A stretch of DNA of 64,000 nt from Kuafuiihalomonas sp039024635 (GTDB lineage: Bacteria; Myxococcota; Kuafuiibacteriia; Kuafuiibacteriales; Kuafuiibacteriaceae): the NCBI GenBank assembly GCA_039024635.1, contig JBCCQA010000009.1, positions 62,001 through 126,000 of the forward strand. Direction: 5' to 3'. The notes beneath the pieces were generated by a model that ran no database searches, was not told the DNA's origin, and worked only from the letters and a program-made list of their open reading frames with translations. Every line of letters starts with the position of its first letter. Positions within the stretch are counted from its first letter, which is position 1. Of the stretch, positions 14,536-23,397 are shown one piece after another. Made by a program: the position numbers and the translations under genes.

Positions 14536-16861
14536 CCTCCAGCTAGTCCAGGACGGCTCCGAAGAGGCCGCCCTCATCGACGAAGAGCTCGGTCTCTTGT
14601 CGAAGGTGCAAAAGCAGCTCGCGAAGGAGCAGCTCGAGCGCGCCGCCCAAGCCGAGTACGACCAGGAGCTCCTCTCTCTTCGTGACCAGATCTCCGAAGC
14701 CAGAGCCGAAGATCTGGCGCCTCTCATCGCCGAGATGTACCGGATGCAGGCATTGGGTGCGGCCAACGGCAAGGGCCGCGATCTACCTGTGGACGTCAAC
14801 TGTCCCTACTTCGGACACCTGAAGCTCTCCGACGGCAAGAAGGTGCGAGACGTGCTGATCGGAAATCGCGGCTTCGTCAAAGCAGGGTCGGAGGTCGCAA
14901 TCGTCGACTGGCGCAACGCACCGGTGAGCCGGATCTACTACCGCTACGAAGAGGGCGACGACTACGAGGAATCCTTCGGTGGTCGAGCCAGCCAGGGTGT
15001 CGTGGAGGCTCGCCGCACCGTCTCCATCGTGCAAGGAGAGCTGCGACGGGTCAGCTGGTCGGGTGGCAGCGTCGCCCGAAGGGCGGACGGACGCTGGGTC
15101 ATGATCCCGCCCGAGCATCGACCCAGCCTGTCCGGTGGTGCGGGAGTCGCGGTACGACCTCCTTCTGCCCACGAACCTCCGCCCAACTTCGAGCCTGGGA
15201 ACCTCGGCGTGGTGGGGGACGAGGCGCTCCGCGAAGACAAGCACCTTCGAGAGATCACCGCCCTCATCGACCGTCAGCAGTTCGAGCTGATCACCAAACC
15301 AGACTCCGGGATCGTCATCCTCCAGGGTGGCGCTGGCAGCGGCAAGACGACGGTGGCCCTACATCGGGCCGCCTACCTCCACTTCCAGGACCCCTCGACC
15401 TTCTCTCCCAAGAAAATGGCGGTGGTGGTGAAGAGCGAGCCCCTGACCGAGTACATCTCGCGAGTGCTTCCCTCCCTCGACGTTGGAGGTACTTCGGTCG
15501 TGACCTTGGAGGGGTGGATGCGCGGTGCCCGCAAAAAGGTCCTGCCTGAACTCAAGATGCCCCAGGCCGACGAAGTTCCGGCCGCGGTAGCCCGGCTGAA
15601 GAAGCATCCGGGCGTCCTGCAGCTCCTTCGCGTGGGCGTGGATCGAGAGGCATCGGCCGTTCGGAGCCACATAGAGGCGCAGCTGGAGGGCACGTCGCGC
15701 GCCGCCGCACTCAAGAAGTGGGACGGCAGCGCCCGACAGGCCTTGCTCCCCAGGCTGCGAGACTTCGGTCGTTGGCTCGACGGCGGGGCAGCCCAGCGGG
15801 CTGGAGTCCCGGCTGGACCGAAGCGGACTCTGCAAGGCGTGCTTCGACGGGTGCGCTCAGCCGCCGACGACGTGCACGCTACCTGGGGGGACCTGCTGAC
15901 GGACAAAGCCCTCATCGCCGAGACACTGGCCGAGGAAGCGGACGTGGGGCCGGAGGAGGTGGACGAGCTGGTTCGCTGGGTGTCGCTGCAGGTGGAAGAA
16001 GCCCCCGACACCGAGGAGGAAGAGGAAGGACCGAGCCTAGAGGAAGGACCTCGCGGGCGACTCGACGCCCACGACGATGCGCTCCTGCTCCGCCTGGCTC
16101 AGCTCATGTACGGGGGGCTGCCGGTGGCCGGTAGCTCCAAGACGATCACCTATGAGCATGTGATCGTCGACGAGGCCCAGGACCTGTCGGCGACCGACAT
16201 CGCGGTGCTCCGCAGCGCCCTGACCAAACGTGAGTCCATGACGCTGGCTGGAGACACGGCCCAGAAGCTGATCTTCGACAACGGCTTCGAGGACTGGCCG
16301 ACCATGTTGCGAAGGGTCGGGATCGAGGGCCTGGCCATCGACCAGCTCAAAGTCAGCTACCGCTCCACCCGACCCATCGTGGACTTCGCTCGACACGTCC
16401 TCGGTCCCCTCGTGGATCCTGAAGCCCCCGTGGTGCCAAGAGATGGTGCGCCCGTCGAGCAGTTCACCTTTGGCTCGACGGGCGAGAGCATCGCCTTCCT
16501 TGGCGAAGCCCTTCGAGCTCTGGTGCTCCGAGAGCGGAAAGCGAACGTCGCGGTCGTCACCCGCTATGGCGCCCAGGCCGACACTCTGGCCGCCGGTCTA
16601 CGCCGATCCGAGGTGCCCTCGGTCCGGCGGGTCCATGGCAAGGACTTCAGCTTCCAGCCCGGCGTCGACGTGGTGGACGTCGCCCAGGTGAAGGGTCTGG
16701 AGTACGACTACGTCATTTTGGCCGAGGTCAATGCAAGCTCCTACGCCGAGACCAAGGAAGCCCGCCACCTGCTTCACATCGCGTCCACCCGCGCCGTGCA
16801 CCAGCTCTGGGTCCTATCCGTGCAGGAGCCTTCTCCTCTACTTCCAGACAGCCTGCTCTGA
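14522..16861 (+). CDS. UvrD/HelD-like superfamily I ATPase
   Basis: A 779-aa protein. An N-terminal coiled-coil region (LLSKVQKQLAKEQLERAAQA) is followed by a HelD-type N-domain, Walker A in GGAGSGKTTVALHRAAYL (residue ~268), Walker B in VIVDEAQDLSATD (~548) and a C-terminal helicase motif VAQVKGLEYDYVIL. HelD proteins release stalled RNA polymerase from DNA; this role is inferred from the layout. The start at 14522 was chosen for its GGAGGG ribosome-binding site; an in-frame upstream start would lie deep inside the M23 gene. The ~90-aa acidic insertion before motif II is a variable region. Confidence 0.88.
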   Translation: MQARDLQLVQDGSEEAALIDEELGLLSKVQKQLAKEQLERAAQAEYDQELLSLRDQISEARAEDLAPLIAEMYRMQALGAANGKGRDLPVDVNCPYFGHLKLSDGKKVRDVLIGNRGFVKAGSEVAIVDWRNAPVSRIYYRYEEGDDYEESFGGRASQGVVEARRTVSIVQGELRRVSWSGGSVARRADGRWVMIPPEHRPSLSGGAGVAVRPPSAHEPPPNFEPGNLGVVGDEALREDKHLREITALIDRQQFELITKPDSGIVILQGGAGSGKTTVALHRAAYLHFQDPSTFSPKKMAVVVKSEPLTEYISRVLPSLDVGGTSVVTLEGWMRGARKKVLPELKMPQADEVPAAVARLKKHPGVLQLLRVGVDREASAVRSHIEAQLEGTSRAAALKKWDGSARQALLPRLRDFGRWLDGGAAQRAGVPAGPKRTLQGVLRRVRSAADDVHATWGDLLTDKALIAETLAEEADVGPEEVDELVRWVSLQVEEAPDTEEEEEGPSLEEGPRGRLDAHDDALLLRLAQLMYGGLPVAGSSKTITYEHVIVDEAQDLSATDIAVLRSALTKRESMTLAGDTAQKLIFDNGFEDWPTMLRRVGIEGLAIDQLKVSYRSTRPIVDFARHVLGPLVDPEAPVVPRDGAPVEQFTFGSTGESIAFLGEALRALVLRERKANVAVVTRYGAQADTLAAGLRRSEVPSVRRVHGKDFSFQPGVDVVDVAQVKGLEYDYVILAEVNASSYAETKEARHLLHIASTRAVHQLWVLSVQEPSPLLPDSLL

Positions 16862-16905
16862 CTCGCGGTTGACTCGGCTCATCGGAGCCCACACACCAGA
16901 CGGTG

Positions 16906-17718
16906 ATGATCCTGCCGATCGCCATCGCCGTTGTGGTCCTCTTCATCTTCTTCGTCAGCGGCATTCGCATCATCAAAGAGTTCGAGCGCGGTGTCGTTCT
17001 ACGGCTGGGAAGCTTCACTGGTCGGCCCTACGGACCGGGCCTGACCTGGATCATCCCGGTCATCGATAAGATGTTCGTCGTCGACCTCCGGGTGGTGGCC
17101 CGAGACGTCCCGCCTCAGGACGTCATCACTCGGGACAACGTCTCGGTGAAGGTCAACGCCGTTATCTACTTCAAGGTCGTGCATCCAGATAAGGCGGTCC
17201 TCAACGTCGAGAACTACCTATACGCCACGAGCCAGTACGCCCAGACTACCCTCCGCGCCATCCTAGGTCAGGCCGAGCTCGATGACCTCCTGTCCAAAAG
17301 AGAAGAGATCAATCAGCAGCTCCAGGAGGTCATCGACGCCCACACCGACCCCTGGGGCGTGAAAGTGACCAGCGTCGAAGTGAAGCACGTCGACTTGCCG
17401 ACGGAGATGCAGCGCGCCATGGCCCGTCAGGCCGAAGCCGAGCGCTATCGCCGAGCCAAGGTCATCGCGGCCGAAGGCGAATTCCAGGCCGCCGACCGGC
17501 TCTCGGACGCGGCCAAGATCATCTCCGATTCACCCGGAGCGATCACCTTGCGCTACCTGCAGACGCTTCAGGAGATCGCGGTCGAAAACAACTCAACCAC
17601 GATCTTCCCCATTCCCATCGACCTGCTCCAGGGCATCAAAGGCATGATCGCAGCGCCCCCCGAGGAGAAAGAAAAGGGCCAGCTTCGGGCTCTGAGCGAC
17701 GCATCCGAGGCCGAATGA
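16906..17718 (+). CDS. Slipin / SPFH (band 7) membrane protein
   Basis: A 270-aa stomatin-like protein. One N-terminal membrane segment (ILPIAIAVVVLFIFFVSGI) is followed by the SPFH domain with RGVVLRLGSF, GPGLTWIIP and the helical tail (MQRAMARQAEAERYRRAKVI) that drives oligomerisation. Slipins organise membrane microdomains and are often linked to nfeD-type proteases; an nfeD-like gene lies 2.3 kb away on the other strand. A GTG at 16903 is an equal start choice. The stop overlaps the start of the KamA-like gene by 4 bp, so the two are translationally coupled. Confidence 0.93.
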   Translation: MILPIAIAVVVLFIFFVSGIRIIKEFERGVVLRLGSFTGRPYGPGLTWIIPVIDKMFVVDLRVVARDVPPQDVITRDNVSVKVNAVIYFKVVHPDKAVLNVENYLYATSQYAQTTLRAILGQAELDDLLSKREEINQQLQEVIDAHTDPWGVKVTSVEVKHVDLPTEMQRAMARQAEAERYRRAKVIAAEGEFQAADRLSDAAKIISDSPGAITLRYLQTLQEIAVENNSTTIFPIPIDLLQGIKGMIAAPPEEKEKGQLRALSDASEAE

Positions 17719-18833
17719 ACCGGCTGGCCCGCCCACCATGGCAGAGCGTCGAAGCCAAGGATTGGAACGACTGGGCTTGGCAGTTTCGGAATCGAATCGA
17801 CGACGCAGAGTCGGCCGCTCGCGCCTTCGACCTCAGCCCGGAAGAAGTCCAGGCCCTGGTCGAGACTCGGCCCACCTTTCGCTTCGGTGTGACGCCCTAC
17901 TACGCATCGCTTGCCCACCCCGGAGACCCGAACTGTCCCATCCGTAAGCAAGTTCTGCCCAGACCCGAAGAAAGCTGGGTTCGTCTCCCGGCACGCCGAG
18001 ACCCGCTGGGTGAAGAAGCCTTGGAGGTGGTCCCGAATCTCGTGCACCGTTACCCCGATCGGGTCCTGCTTCTGGCGACGGATCGCTGTCCCGTCTACTG
18101 CCGTTTCTGTACCCGCCGCCGCATCGTAGGCCGTACGGAACGACAGGCACCCCGTCGCCTCCTGGAAGAGGCTTTCGGCTATGTCGAGGCCCACGAACAG
18201 ATACGAGAGGTCATCGTTTCGGGCGGAGACGCGCTCATGCTCTCCGATCGACAGCTTGACCATATCTTCGGACGTCTGCGCTCCATCGCCCACCTCGAGA
18301 TCATTCGCCTCGCGACCCGCATGCCCGTGACCTGTCCCATGCGAATCACGCCCCGGCTGATCGATTGCATACGAACTCACGGTCCCATCTACGTCATGAC
18401 CCATTTCAACCATCCTATGGAGTGCACACTGCACGCGGAGCGCGCCGTCGCCCGCATGGTCGACGCCGGCCTCGTGGTCTACAATCAGAGCGTGCTTCTG
18501 GCCGGTATCAACGATCGGGCCGAGACCATCCGCGAACTCAACCGCCGGCTGGTCCGCATGCGTGTCACGCCCTACTACCTGCATCAATGCGATCTGGCAG
18601 AGGGCATCGAGCACTTCCGTACGCCGCTGCAGGCTGGGCTCGACATCATCGACGCGCTCCGAGGCCATTCCAGCGGGCTGATGGTGCCACAGCTGTGTGT
18701 GGACGTACCGGGTGGCCTGGGCAAAGTCACGGTGGTGCCGGATTGGATCGTAGAGCGCAACGCCGAACGCGTCGTATTTCGAACCTATACCGGCGAGACA
18801 GCGGCGTACGCCGAGCCCAGCATTGACACCTAA
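17715..18833 (+). CDS. KamA family radical SAM aminomutase
   Basis: A 372-aa radical SAM enzyme. The [4Fe-4S]-binding CxxxCxxC motif is CPVYCRFCTRRR, close to the CSMYCRHC form of lysine 2,3-aminomutase. The PLP-binding lysine is expected in VDVPGGLGK near the C-terminus. The protein is shorter than catabolic KamA (about 415 aa) and I do not see the C-terminal zinc-ligand cysteines, so it may act on another amino acid or on EF-P lysylation like EpmB. No epmA or efp gene is nearby. It is coupled to the slipin gene. Confidence 0.85.
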   Translation: MNRLARPPWQSVEAKDWNDWAWQFRNRIDDAESAARAFDLSPEEVQALVETRPTFRFGVTPYYASLAHPGDPNCPIRKQVLPRPEESWVRLPARRDPLGEEALEVVPNLVHRYPDRVLLLATDRCPVYCRFCTRRRIVGRTERQAPRRLLEEAFGYVEAHEQIREVIVSGGDALMLSDRQLDHIFGRLRSIAHLEIIRLATRMPVTCPMRITPRLIDCIRTHGPIYVMTHFNHPMECTLHAERAVARMVDAGLVVYNQSVLLAGINDRAETIRELNRRLVRMRVTPYYLHQCDLAEGIEHFRTPLQAGLDIIDALRGHSSGLMVPQLCVDVPGGLGKVTVVPDWIVERNAERVVFRTYTGETAAYAEPSIDT

Positions 18834-18883
18834 GAGCGCTCTCTCTAGCTTCCTGCGCTCACCCGCGGGGTGGGGACCACGCA

Positions 18884-19159
18884 ATGACCAAAGCCGAACT
18901 GATCGAGAAGCTCCAGAAGAGCAGCGCCAAGCAGCTTTCCAAGAAGGCCATCGCGGACATCGTCGACGAGGTTTTCGAGAATATCGCCAAGTCCGTGAAG
19001 AAGGAGAAGCGCTTCGCTTATCCAGGCTTTGGCACCTTCACGCTGCGTAAGCGCAAGGCTCGTATCGGCCGCAACCCGAAGACCTTGGAAGAGATCAAGA
19101 TTCCACCTTCAAAGACCGTGACTTTTCGTCCCGCCCCCAACTTGAAGACCTCTCTTTGA
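18884..19159 (+). CDS. HU/IHF family DNA-binding protein
   Basis: A 91-aa nucleoid protein that bends DNA as a dimer. It has MTKAELIEKL at the start, the beta-arm region FGTFTLRKRKARIGRNPKT and the closing KTVTFRPAPNLK. Length and motifs fit HU. A GGGGTGGGGAC stretch precedes the ATG. It converges with uppP with only 15 bp between the stop codons, and no terminator is visible there. Confidence 0.95.
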   Translation: MTKAELIEKLQKSSAKQLSKKAIADIVDEVFENIAKSVKKEKRFAYPGFGTFTLRKRKARIGRNPKTLEEIKIPPSKTVTFRPAPNLKTSL

Positions 19160-19174
19160 GCCGAAGCGCTCCGC

Positions 19175-19975
19175 TCAAGTCAGAGCCAGCAGACCAAGCA
19201 GCGAGAGCGGGATTAGATAGCCCGCGAAAGCCCAGAAGCGCCCGCTTCGCACCAAGCGCACGAGCCAGGCCAGGGCAAAGTAGCCGCTCGTCGCAGCCAC
19301 GCAGAATCCGAGGCCCATCATCGGGAGCCGAGCCGCGTCCACCGACGCCACGTCCTTGGCCGTCAGCAGCATCGCGCCGAGGATGGCTGGAATCGACATC
19401 AAGAAAGAGAAGCGGGCAGCGGTCACCCGGTCCAAGCCCAACCAAAGTCCCACCGCGATGGTGGTGCCGGACCGAGAAACGCCTGGGGTGATGGCGAGCC
19501 CCTGAGCAACCCCCAGAGCAAGAGCGATCGGCACGCCGAGGACCAAGTCCCGTCTGGGCGCCCAACGCGTCGAAGCGAGAAGGAGGCCGGTCAGACCGAG
19601 GGCGATGAAGACGGCCATGGGCTCGTGGAACACGCGCTCGAAACTGTCTTTGAGGAGAACGCCCATGAGCCCAGTGGGCAGGGTGGCCAGGACCAGCAAA
19701 CCGATGAGCCGTCGAGCCTCACGGGTCTCCTCCGAGCTTCGCCCGCCCAGGGCGGCAAGCAGACCCAGCAGGTCTCGCCGGTAATAGAGCAGCACGGGAA
19801 GCAGAGTGCCCATATGGAGGACGAGGTCGAAGACCAGGGGCGAATCGGCGAAGCTGAAGTCTTGGCCGAGGAGGGCCTGAAACAGGACCAGGTGGCCCGA
19901 GGAGCTCACGGGCAAGAACTCGGTGAGGCCCTGGACGAAACCGAGGAGCGCCGCCTGAAGGAACTCGGGCATCAA
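19175..19975 (-). CDS. uppP: Undecaprenyl-diphosphatase UppP (BacA)
   Basis: A 266-aa polytopic membrane protein that recycles undecaprenyl pyrophosphate, the lipid carrier for cell-wall and O-antigen synthesis. The catalytic motifs are EFLPVSSSGH near the N-terminus and ITPGVSRSGTT in the middle. It ends the minus-strand operon coaBC-UDG-nfeD-uppP; its ATG overlaps the nfeD stop by 4 bp. Confidence 0.96.
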   Translation of the reverse strand: MMPEFLQAALLGFVQGLTEFLPVSSSGHLVLFQALLGQDFSFADSPLVFDLVLHMGTLLPVLLYYRRDLLGLLAALGGRSSEETREARRLIGLLVLATLPTGLMGVLLKDSFERVFHEPMAVFIALGLTGLLLASTRWAPRRDLVLGVPIALALGVAQGLAITPGVSRSGTTIAVGLWLGLDRVTAARFSFLMSIPAILGAMLLTAKDVASVDAARLPMMGLGFCVAATSGYFALAWLVRLVRSGRFWAFAGYLIPLSLLGLLALT

Positions 19976-21399
19976 TCAGCCGCGTCGACGACCAGGGTCA
20001 TGCCGTCTACCTCGACTACTTCCACCGTGCTCGCGCTTTCGAAGCGCGCACCCTTGCTACGGGCTCGCCAGTACTCTCCTTCGACAAAGACCTGACCGCC
20101 GCTTCCGTCCACCGGACGTAAGACCCGAGCTCGACGGCCCACCATGCTCTCCATTCCCGTCGCCGATGGCGCTCGCTTTCGACGGACGACGAAGCTCGAA
20201 AGCCAAATGATGAAGCCCCCCACCAGGAGCAAGCTCGGAAGTACGTCCCAGATGTCGAGCGCGAAGCTAGGGTCGAGGTCATAGTTGGGATCGGATAGGT
20301 CGATGAAGAGGACCGAGCCCAAACCGAGGGCGCCGACCCCAAGGAAGCCGAGAGCGCCAAAGCTCGGCGTGTAGAGCTCTGCCACCAGCAGTCCGACCCC
20401 GGCCAGCATGAAGAGCACTCCGCCCACGTCGATGGGCAGCTGCTCGACCGCAACCAGTGAGCACAGGAGGGCGAGAACACCGAGGACCCCAGGGGCAATC
20501 AAACCTGGGCTGTAGATCTCCACGATGATGCCCAGGAAACCCAACACCCCAAGGAGCACGGCGATACCGGGGCTCGCCAGGAGGTTGAGGAGCTGATCGC
20601 GCAGGCTCGGCGTCCGTTCGACGATCTCGGCTCCTTGGGGGTGCAGGGCTAGCTTGCGATCTCCGACCGCCACGACCCGTCCTTCGAGGGCTTCGAAGAG
20701 CTGGGTACGGTCGCGAGCCACCAGATCGACGACGCCTATCTCGAGGGCCTTCTCGGCGTCGGCCGAGACCGAGTCTCGCACGGCATCCTTGGCCCACTCC
20801 GCGTTGCGGCCCCTGGCCTTGGCCACCCCTTCGACCATGGCCAAGAGATCGTTCTCGATCTTTCGAGCCATGTGCTTTCCGCCCGCTGCCTCCGGGTCTT
20901 GCCCAGAGCCCGTCACGGGGTGGGCCGCGCCGATTCGGGTCGCAGGCGCCATCACGGCCACGTGGGCGGCCAAGGTGATGAAGGTGCCGGCGCTCGCGGC
21001 GTGCGCCCCACTCGGCGTCACCCAGGCCACCACGGGAACCTGGGACGAGAGCAGGGCCTGAACGATGTCCTGGGTGGTAGAGACGAGACCACCAGGCGTG
21101 TCGATCTCGAGCAGGACGAGTTGAGCCTTCTCGGACTCGGCGGTCTCTATCCCGTCGATGATGAAGTGACCCATGCCCGGATTCACCATCCCGTCGAAGA
21201 CGAGACGGTGGATGGGCCCGGAGGCCTCCTCGACCGGACCCTCGGGGAGAGGGCGAGGTGCAGGCCGATCGTAGCTCTTGTCGTTGGACGCGACCGTGGC
21301 CGTTTCCACGGCTTCTTCGAAGCGGGCGGGCGGGGGCGGAGGCTCGGAACCCGGCAGCGTGGGGAGCTGGGCCCACAGGGTCAGCAGTAGAAGATTCAT
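19972..21399 (-). CDS. NfeD-family membrane-bound serine protease
   Basis: A 475-aa long-form NfeD protein. A signal segment (MNLLLLTLWAQLPTLPG) is followed by a ClpP-like (SDH-type) protease domain with VAWVTPSGAHAASAGTFI (nucleophile Ser) and KIENDLL (candidate catalytic Lys). Several membrane helices (about residues 240-400) and a C-terminal OB-fold NfeD domain (GRRARVLRPVDGSGG, GEYWRARS) complete it. Such proteases cleave stomatin-type proteins, and a slipin is encoded nearby. The start at 21399 overlaps the UDG stop as ATGA; the frame continues upstream but only inside UDG. Confidence 0.92.
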   Translation of the reverse strand: MNLLLLTLWAQLPTLPGSEPPPPPARFEEAVETATVASNDKSYDRPAPRPLPEGPVEEASGPIHRLVFDGMVNPGMGHFIIDGIETAESEKAQLVLLEIDTPGGLVSTTQDIVQALLSSQVPVVAWVTPSGAHAASAGTFITLAAHVAVMAPATRIGAAHPVTGSGQDPEAAGGKHMARKIENDLLAMVEGVAKARGRNAEWAKDAVRDSVSADAEKALEIGVVDLVARDRTQLFEALEGRVVAVGDRKLALHPQGAEIVERTPSLRDQLLNLLASPGIAVLLGVLGFLGIIVEIYSPGLIAPGVLGVLALLCSLVAVEQLPIDVGGVLFMLAGVGLLVAELYTPSFGALGFLGVGALGLGSVLFIDLSDPNYDLDPSFALDIWDVLPSLLLVGGFIIWLSSFVVRRKRAPSATGMESMVGRRARVLRPVDGSGGQVFVEGEYWRARSKGARFESASTVEVVEVDGMTLVVDAAD

Positions 21400-22118
21400 G
21401 ACGTCCCCCCGGGTGCGTTTCGCCCGAGCTGTCGAAGGACCTCCTGGATGTCTTCCCAAACGGGGCGCTTCTCAGCCGGGTTTCTGAGCAGATAGGCGGG
21501 GTGAAAGGTCGGCATCAACGGAATGCCTTGGTACTTGGCCCAACGACCCCGGAGTCGACTGATGGGCGTCTGAACGCCCAGCAGGGTCTGGGCTGCGTAC
21601 TTGCCCAAGGCCACCAGCACCTTGGGTTGAACCACCTGAATCTGAGCCTGAAGGAAGGGCTCGCAGGACTCGACCTCATCTGGCTCAGGGTCCCGATTGT
21701 TGGGAGGACGGCACTTCACGATGTTGGCGATGTAGACCTCGCTGCGAGACATGCCCATCCCCTTTTCGATGATCCGGGTGAGGAGCTGACCGGCCTTGCC
21801 TACGAATGGCTCCCCTTGCCGATCTTCGTCGGCCCCAGGTCCTTCCCCGATGAACATGAGCTCGGCCGCGGGATCACCGACCCCAAAGACGATCTGGCGC
21901 CGGCCTTCGGAGAGCCGGCACCGCCTGCAGTCGCCGATAATGCTCCGCACCGCCTCCAGGGTGGGTGCACGCTCGAGCTTGAGACGCTCAGGGAGCGCCT
22001 CAGGCTCGGGCTCCATAACCGACACGGTCGACGGCGCCGACGGCACGACGCCTACCCGAGCCGCCCAGTCGATCTCCTGCCGGAGCTGGCGCACCAGGGT
22101 GAGGAGCTCGTCACTCAT
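21396..22118 (-). CDS. Uracil-DNA glycosylase, family 4 ([4Fe-4S])
   Basis: A 240-aa base-excision repair enzyme that removes uracil from DNA. The cluster ligands are CRRC, KCRPPNNRDP and ESCEP; motif A is GEGPGADEDRQGEPFVGKAG and motif B is FHPAYLL. An N-terminal ~60-residue extension precedes the core. The start (22118) overlaps the coaBC stop by 8 bp; the frame is open further upstream, but that part lies within coaBC. It is the second gene of the coaBC-UDG-nfeD-uppP operon. Confidence 0.94.
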   Translation of the reverse strand: MSDELLTLVRQLRQEIDWAARVGVVPSAPSTVSVMEPEPEALPERLKLERAPTLEAVRSIIGDCRRCRLSEGRRQIVFGVGDPAAELMFIGEGPGADEDRQGEPFVGKAGQLLTRIIEKGMGMSRSEVYIANIVKCRPPNNRDPEPDEVESCEPFLQAQIQVVQPKVLVALGKYAAQTLLGVQTPISRLRGRWAKYQGIPLMPTFHPAYLLRNPAEKRPVWEDIQEVLRQLGRNAPGGTS

Positions 22119-23343
22119 TCTTTGCTCGTCGAACGGAGCGAGAGATCCGATCAACCACGAATCGCGCCGCCTCCGCCTTGTCCACTGGACCCGATGGCTC
22201 TTCGGTCTCGGCTTCGACCCAGTGCACTTCGGTCTGGCCTTCACCAAAGCCCTGGGAGAGACCCACCCGATTGGCCACGATGGCGTCGGCGCCTTTCCGC
22301 GTCCGCTTCTGTCGGGCTCCGGCCAGGACGTCCACCGTTTCTGCGGCGAAGCCGATAACGAGACCTGGGCGAGCGGGAGAGCGACCCACATCGGCCAGGA
22401 TGTCCGGGTTGAGGACGAGCTCGATGCGATCGGCGCCGGGAGCGTCCTTCTTCAGCTTCTGGCCTCTTGCCTGGGCCGGTCGAAAGTCACTGACGGCCGC
22501 GGCCGCTACGAAGACGCTCGCCTCCTCGAGATGGGCGTGGACGGCCGCCTGCATGTCGAGGGCCGACTCCACATGATGGATGGAGAGTCGTTCCAGGCCG
22601 GGCTCGGTCCCAGGGTCCCGACCGATGGGTCCCAGAACCATACGAACCTCCGCACCTCTGGCCAGAGCCTCCCGCGCGATCGCGAGACCCATGGTGCCGG
22701 TCGAACGACTGGAGAGCACCCGGACGGGGTCGATGGGTTCCCGCGTCGGCCCGGCCGTGATCAAGATGTGCTCACCCTCTAGGTCTCCACCGTCGAATCG
22801 AAGAGCGGCGACGATGTGCTCGGGCTCCATGAAGCGGCCCTGCCCGCTTCGGCCGGAGGCGAGCGCACCACGTTCCGGTCCCAGAAGCTGAACACCCCGC
22901 GCACGAAGACGCTCGACGTTGGCCTGGGTAGCCGGGTGGGTCCACATGCGACTCTCCATGGCGGGGACGACCACCACCTGACCCTGAAAGGACAACAGGG
23001 CGGCGGATAGAGGATCCGGCGCCAAGCCATGGGCCATCTGGGCCAAGAAGTGGGCCGAAGCGGGCGCGATGAGAAAGAGGTCGGTACGATGGCCCGCCTC
23101 GACGTGGGCGATCTCTGTCTGATCCGACCAGTCCTTCACGACGGGCCGAGCGCTCAGTGCCTCGAAGGTCGCGGGACCGACGAAGCTCTGGGCGGTTCGG
23201 GTCAAGAAGACCTGCACCTCGGCCCCTTCACTTCGGAGAAGCCGGAGCAATTCGACGCTCTTGTAGGCTGCTATGCTCCCCGTCACGCCGAGAACGATTC
23301 GACGGCCTTTCACCGAGTGCACCTCATCACGCAGCGGCTCCAT
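22111..23343 (-). CDS. coaBC: Bifunctional phosphopantothenoylcysteine decarboxylase/ligase CoaBC
   Basis: Two steps of coenzyme A synthesis in one 410-aa protein. The N-terminal CoaC flavoprotein has VLGVTGSIAAYKSVELLR and a His in EIAHVEAG. The usual PAMN motif reads PAMESRMW here, and the clamp loop reads ALASGRSGQGR without the Cys found in E. coli. The C-terminal CoaB ligase has GPTREPIDPVR and FAAET. The ATG at 23343 gives the usual N-terminus; a TTG at 23370 would add nine residues. It leads the minus-strand operon. Confidence 0.95.
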   Translation of the reverse strand: MEPLRDEVHSVKGRRIVLGVTGSIAAYKSVELLRLLRSEGAEVQVFLTRTAQSFVGPATFEALSARPVVKDWSDQTEIAHVEAGHRTDLFLIAPASAHFLAQMAHGLAPDPLSAALLSFQGQVVVVPAMESRMWTHPATQANVERLRARGVQLLGPERGALASGRSGQGRFMEPEHIVAALRFDGGDLEGEHILITAGPTREPIDPVRVLSSRSTGTMGLAIAREALARGAEVRMVLGPIGRDPGTEPGLERLSIHHVESALDMQAAVHAHLEEASVFVAAAAVSDFRPAQARGQKLKKDAPGADRIELVLNPDILADVGRSPARPGLVIGFAAETVDVLAGARQKRTRKGADAIVANRVGLSQGFGEGQTEVHWVEAETEEPSGPVDKAEAARFVVDRISRSVRRAKNE

Positions 23344-23397
23344 TGAAGACGTCGAGTCGACAGGGCGCAATCAAAACGGTATGCCACGGGTCTGGTT

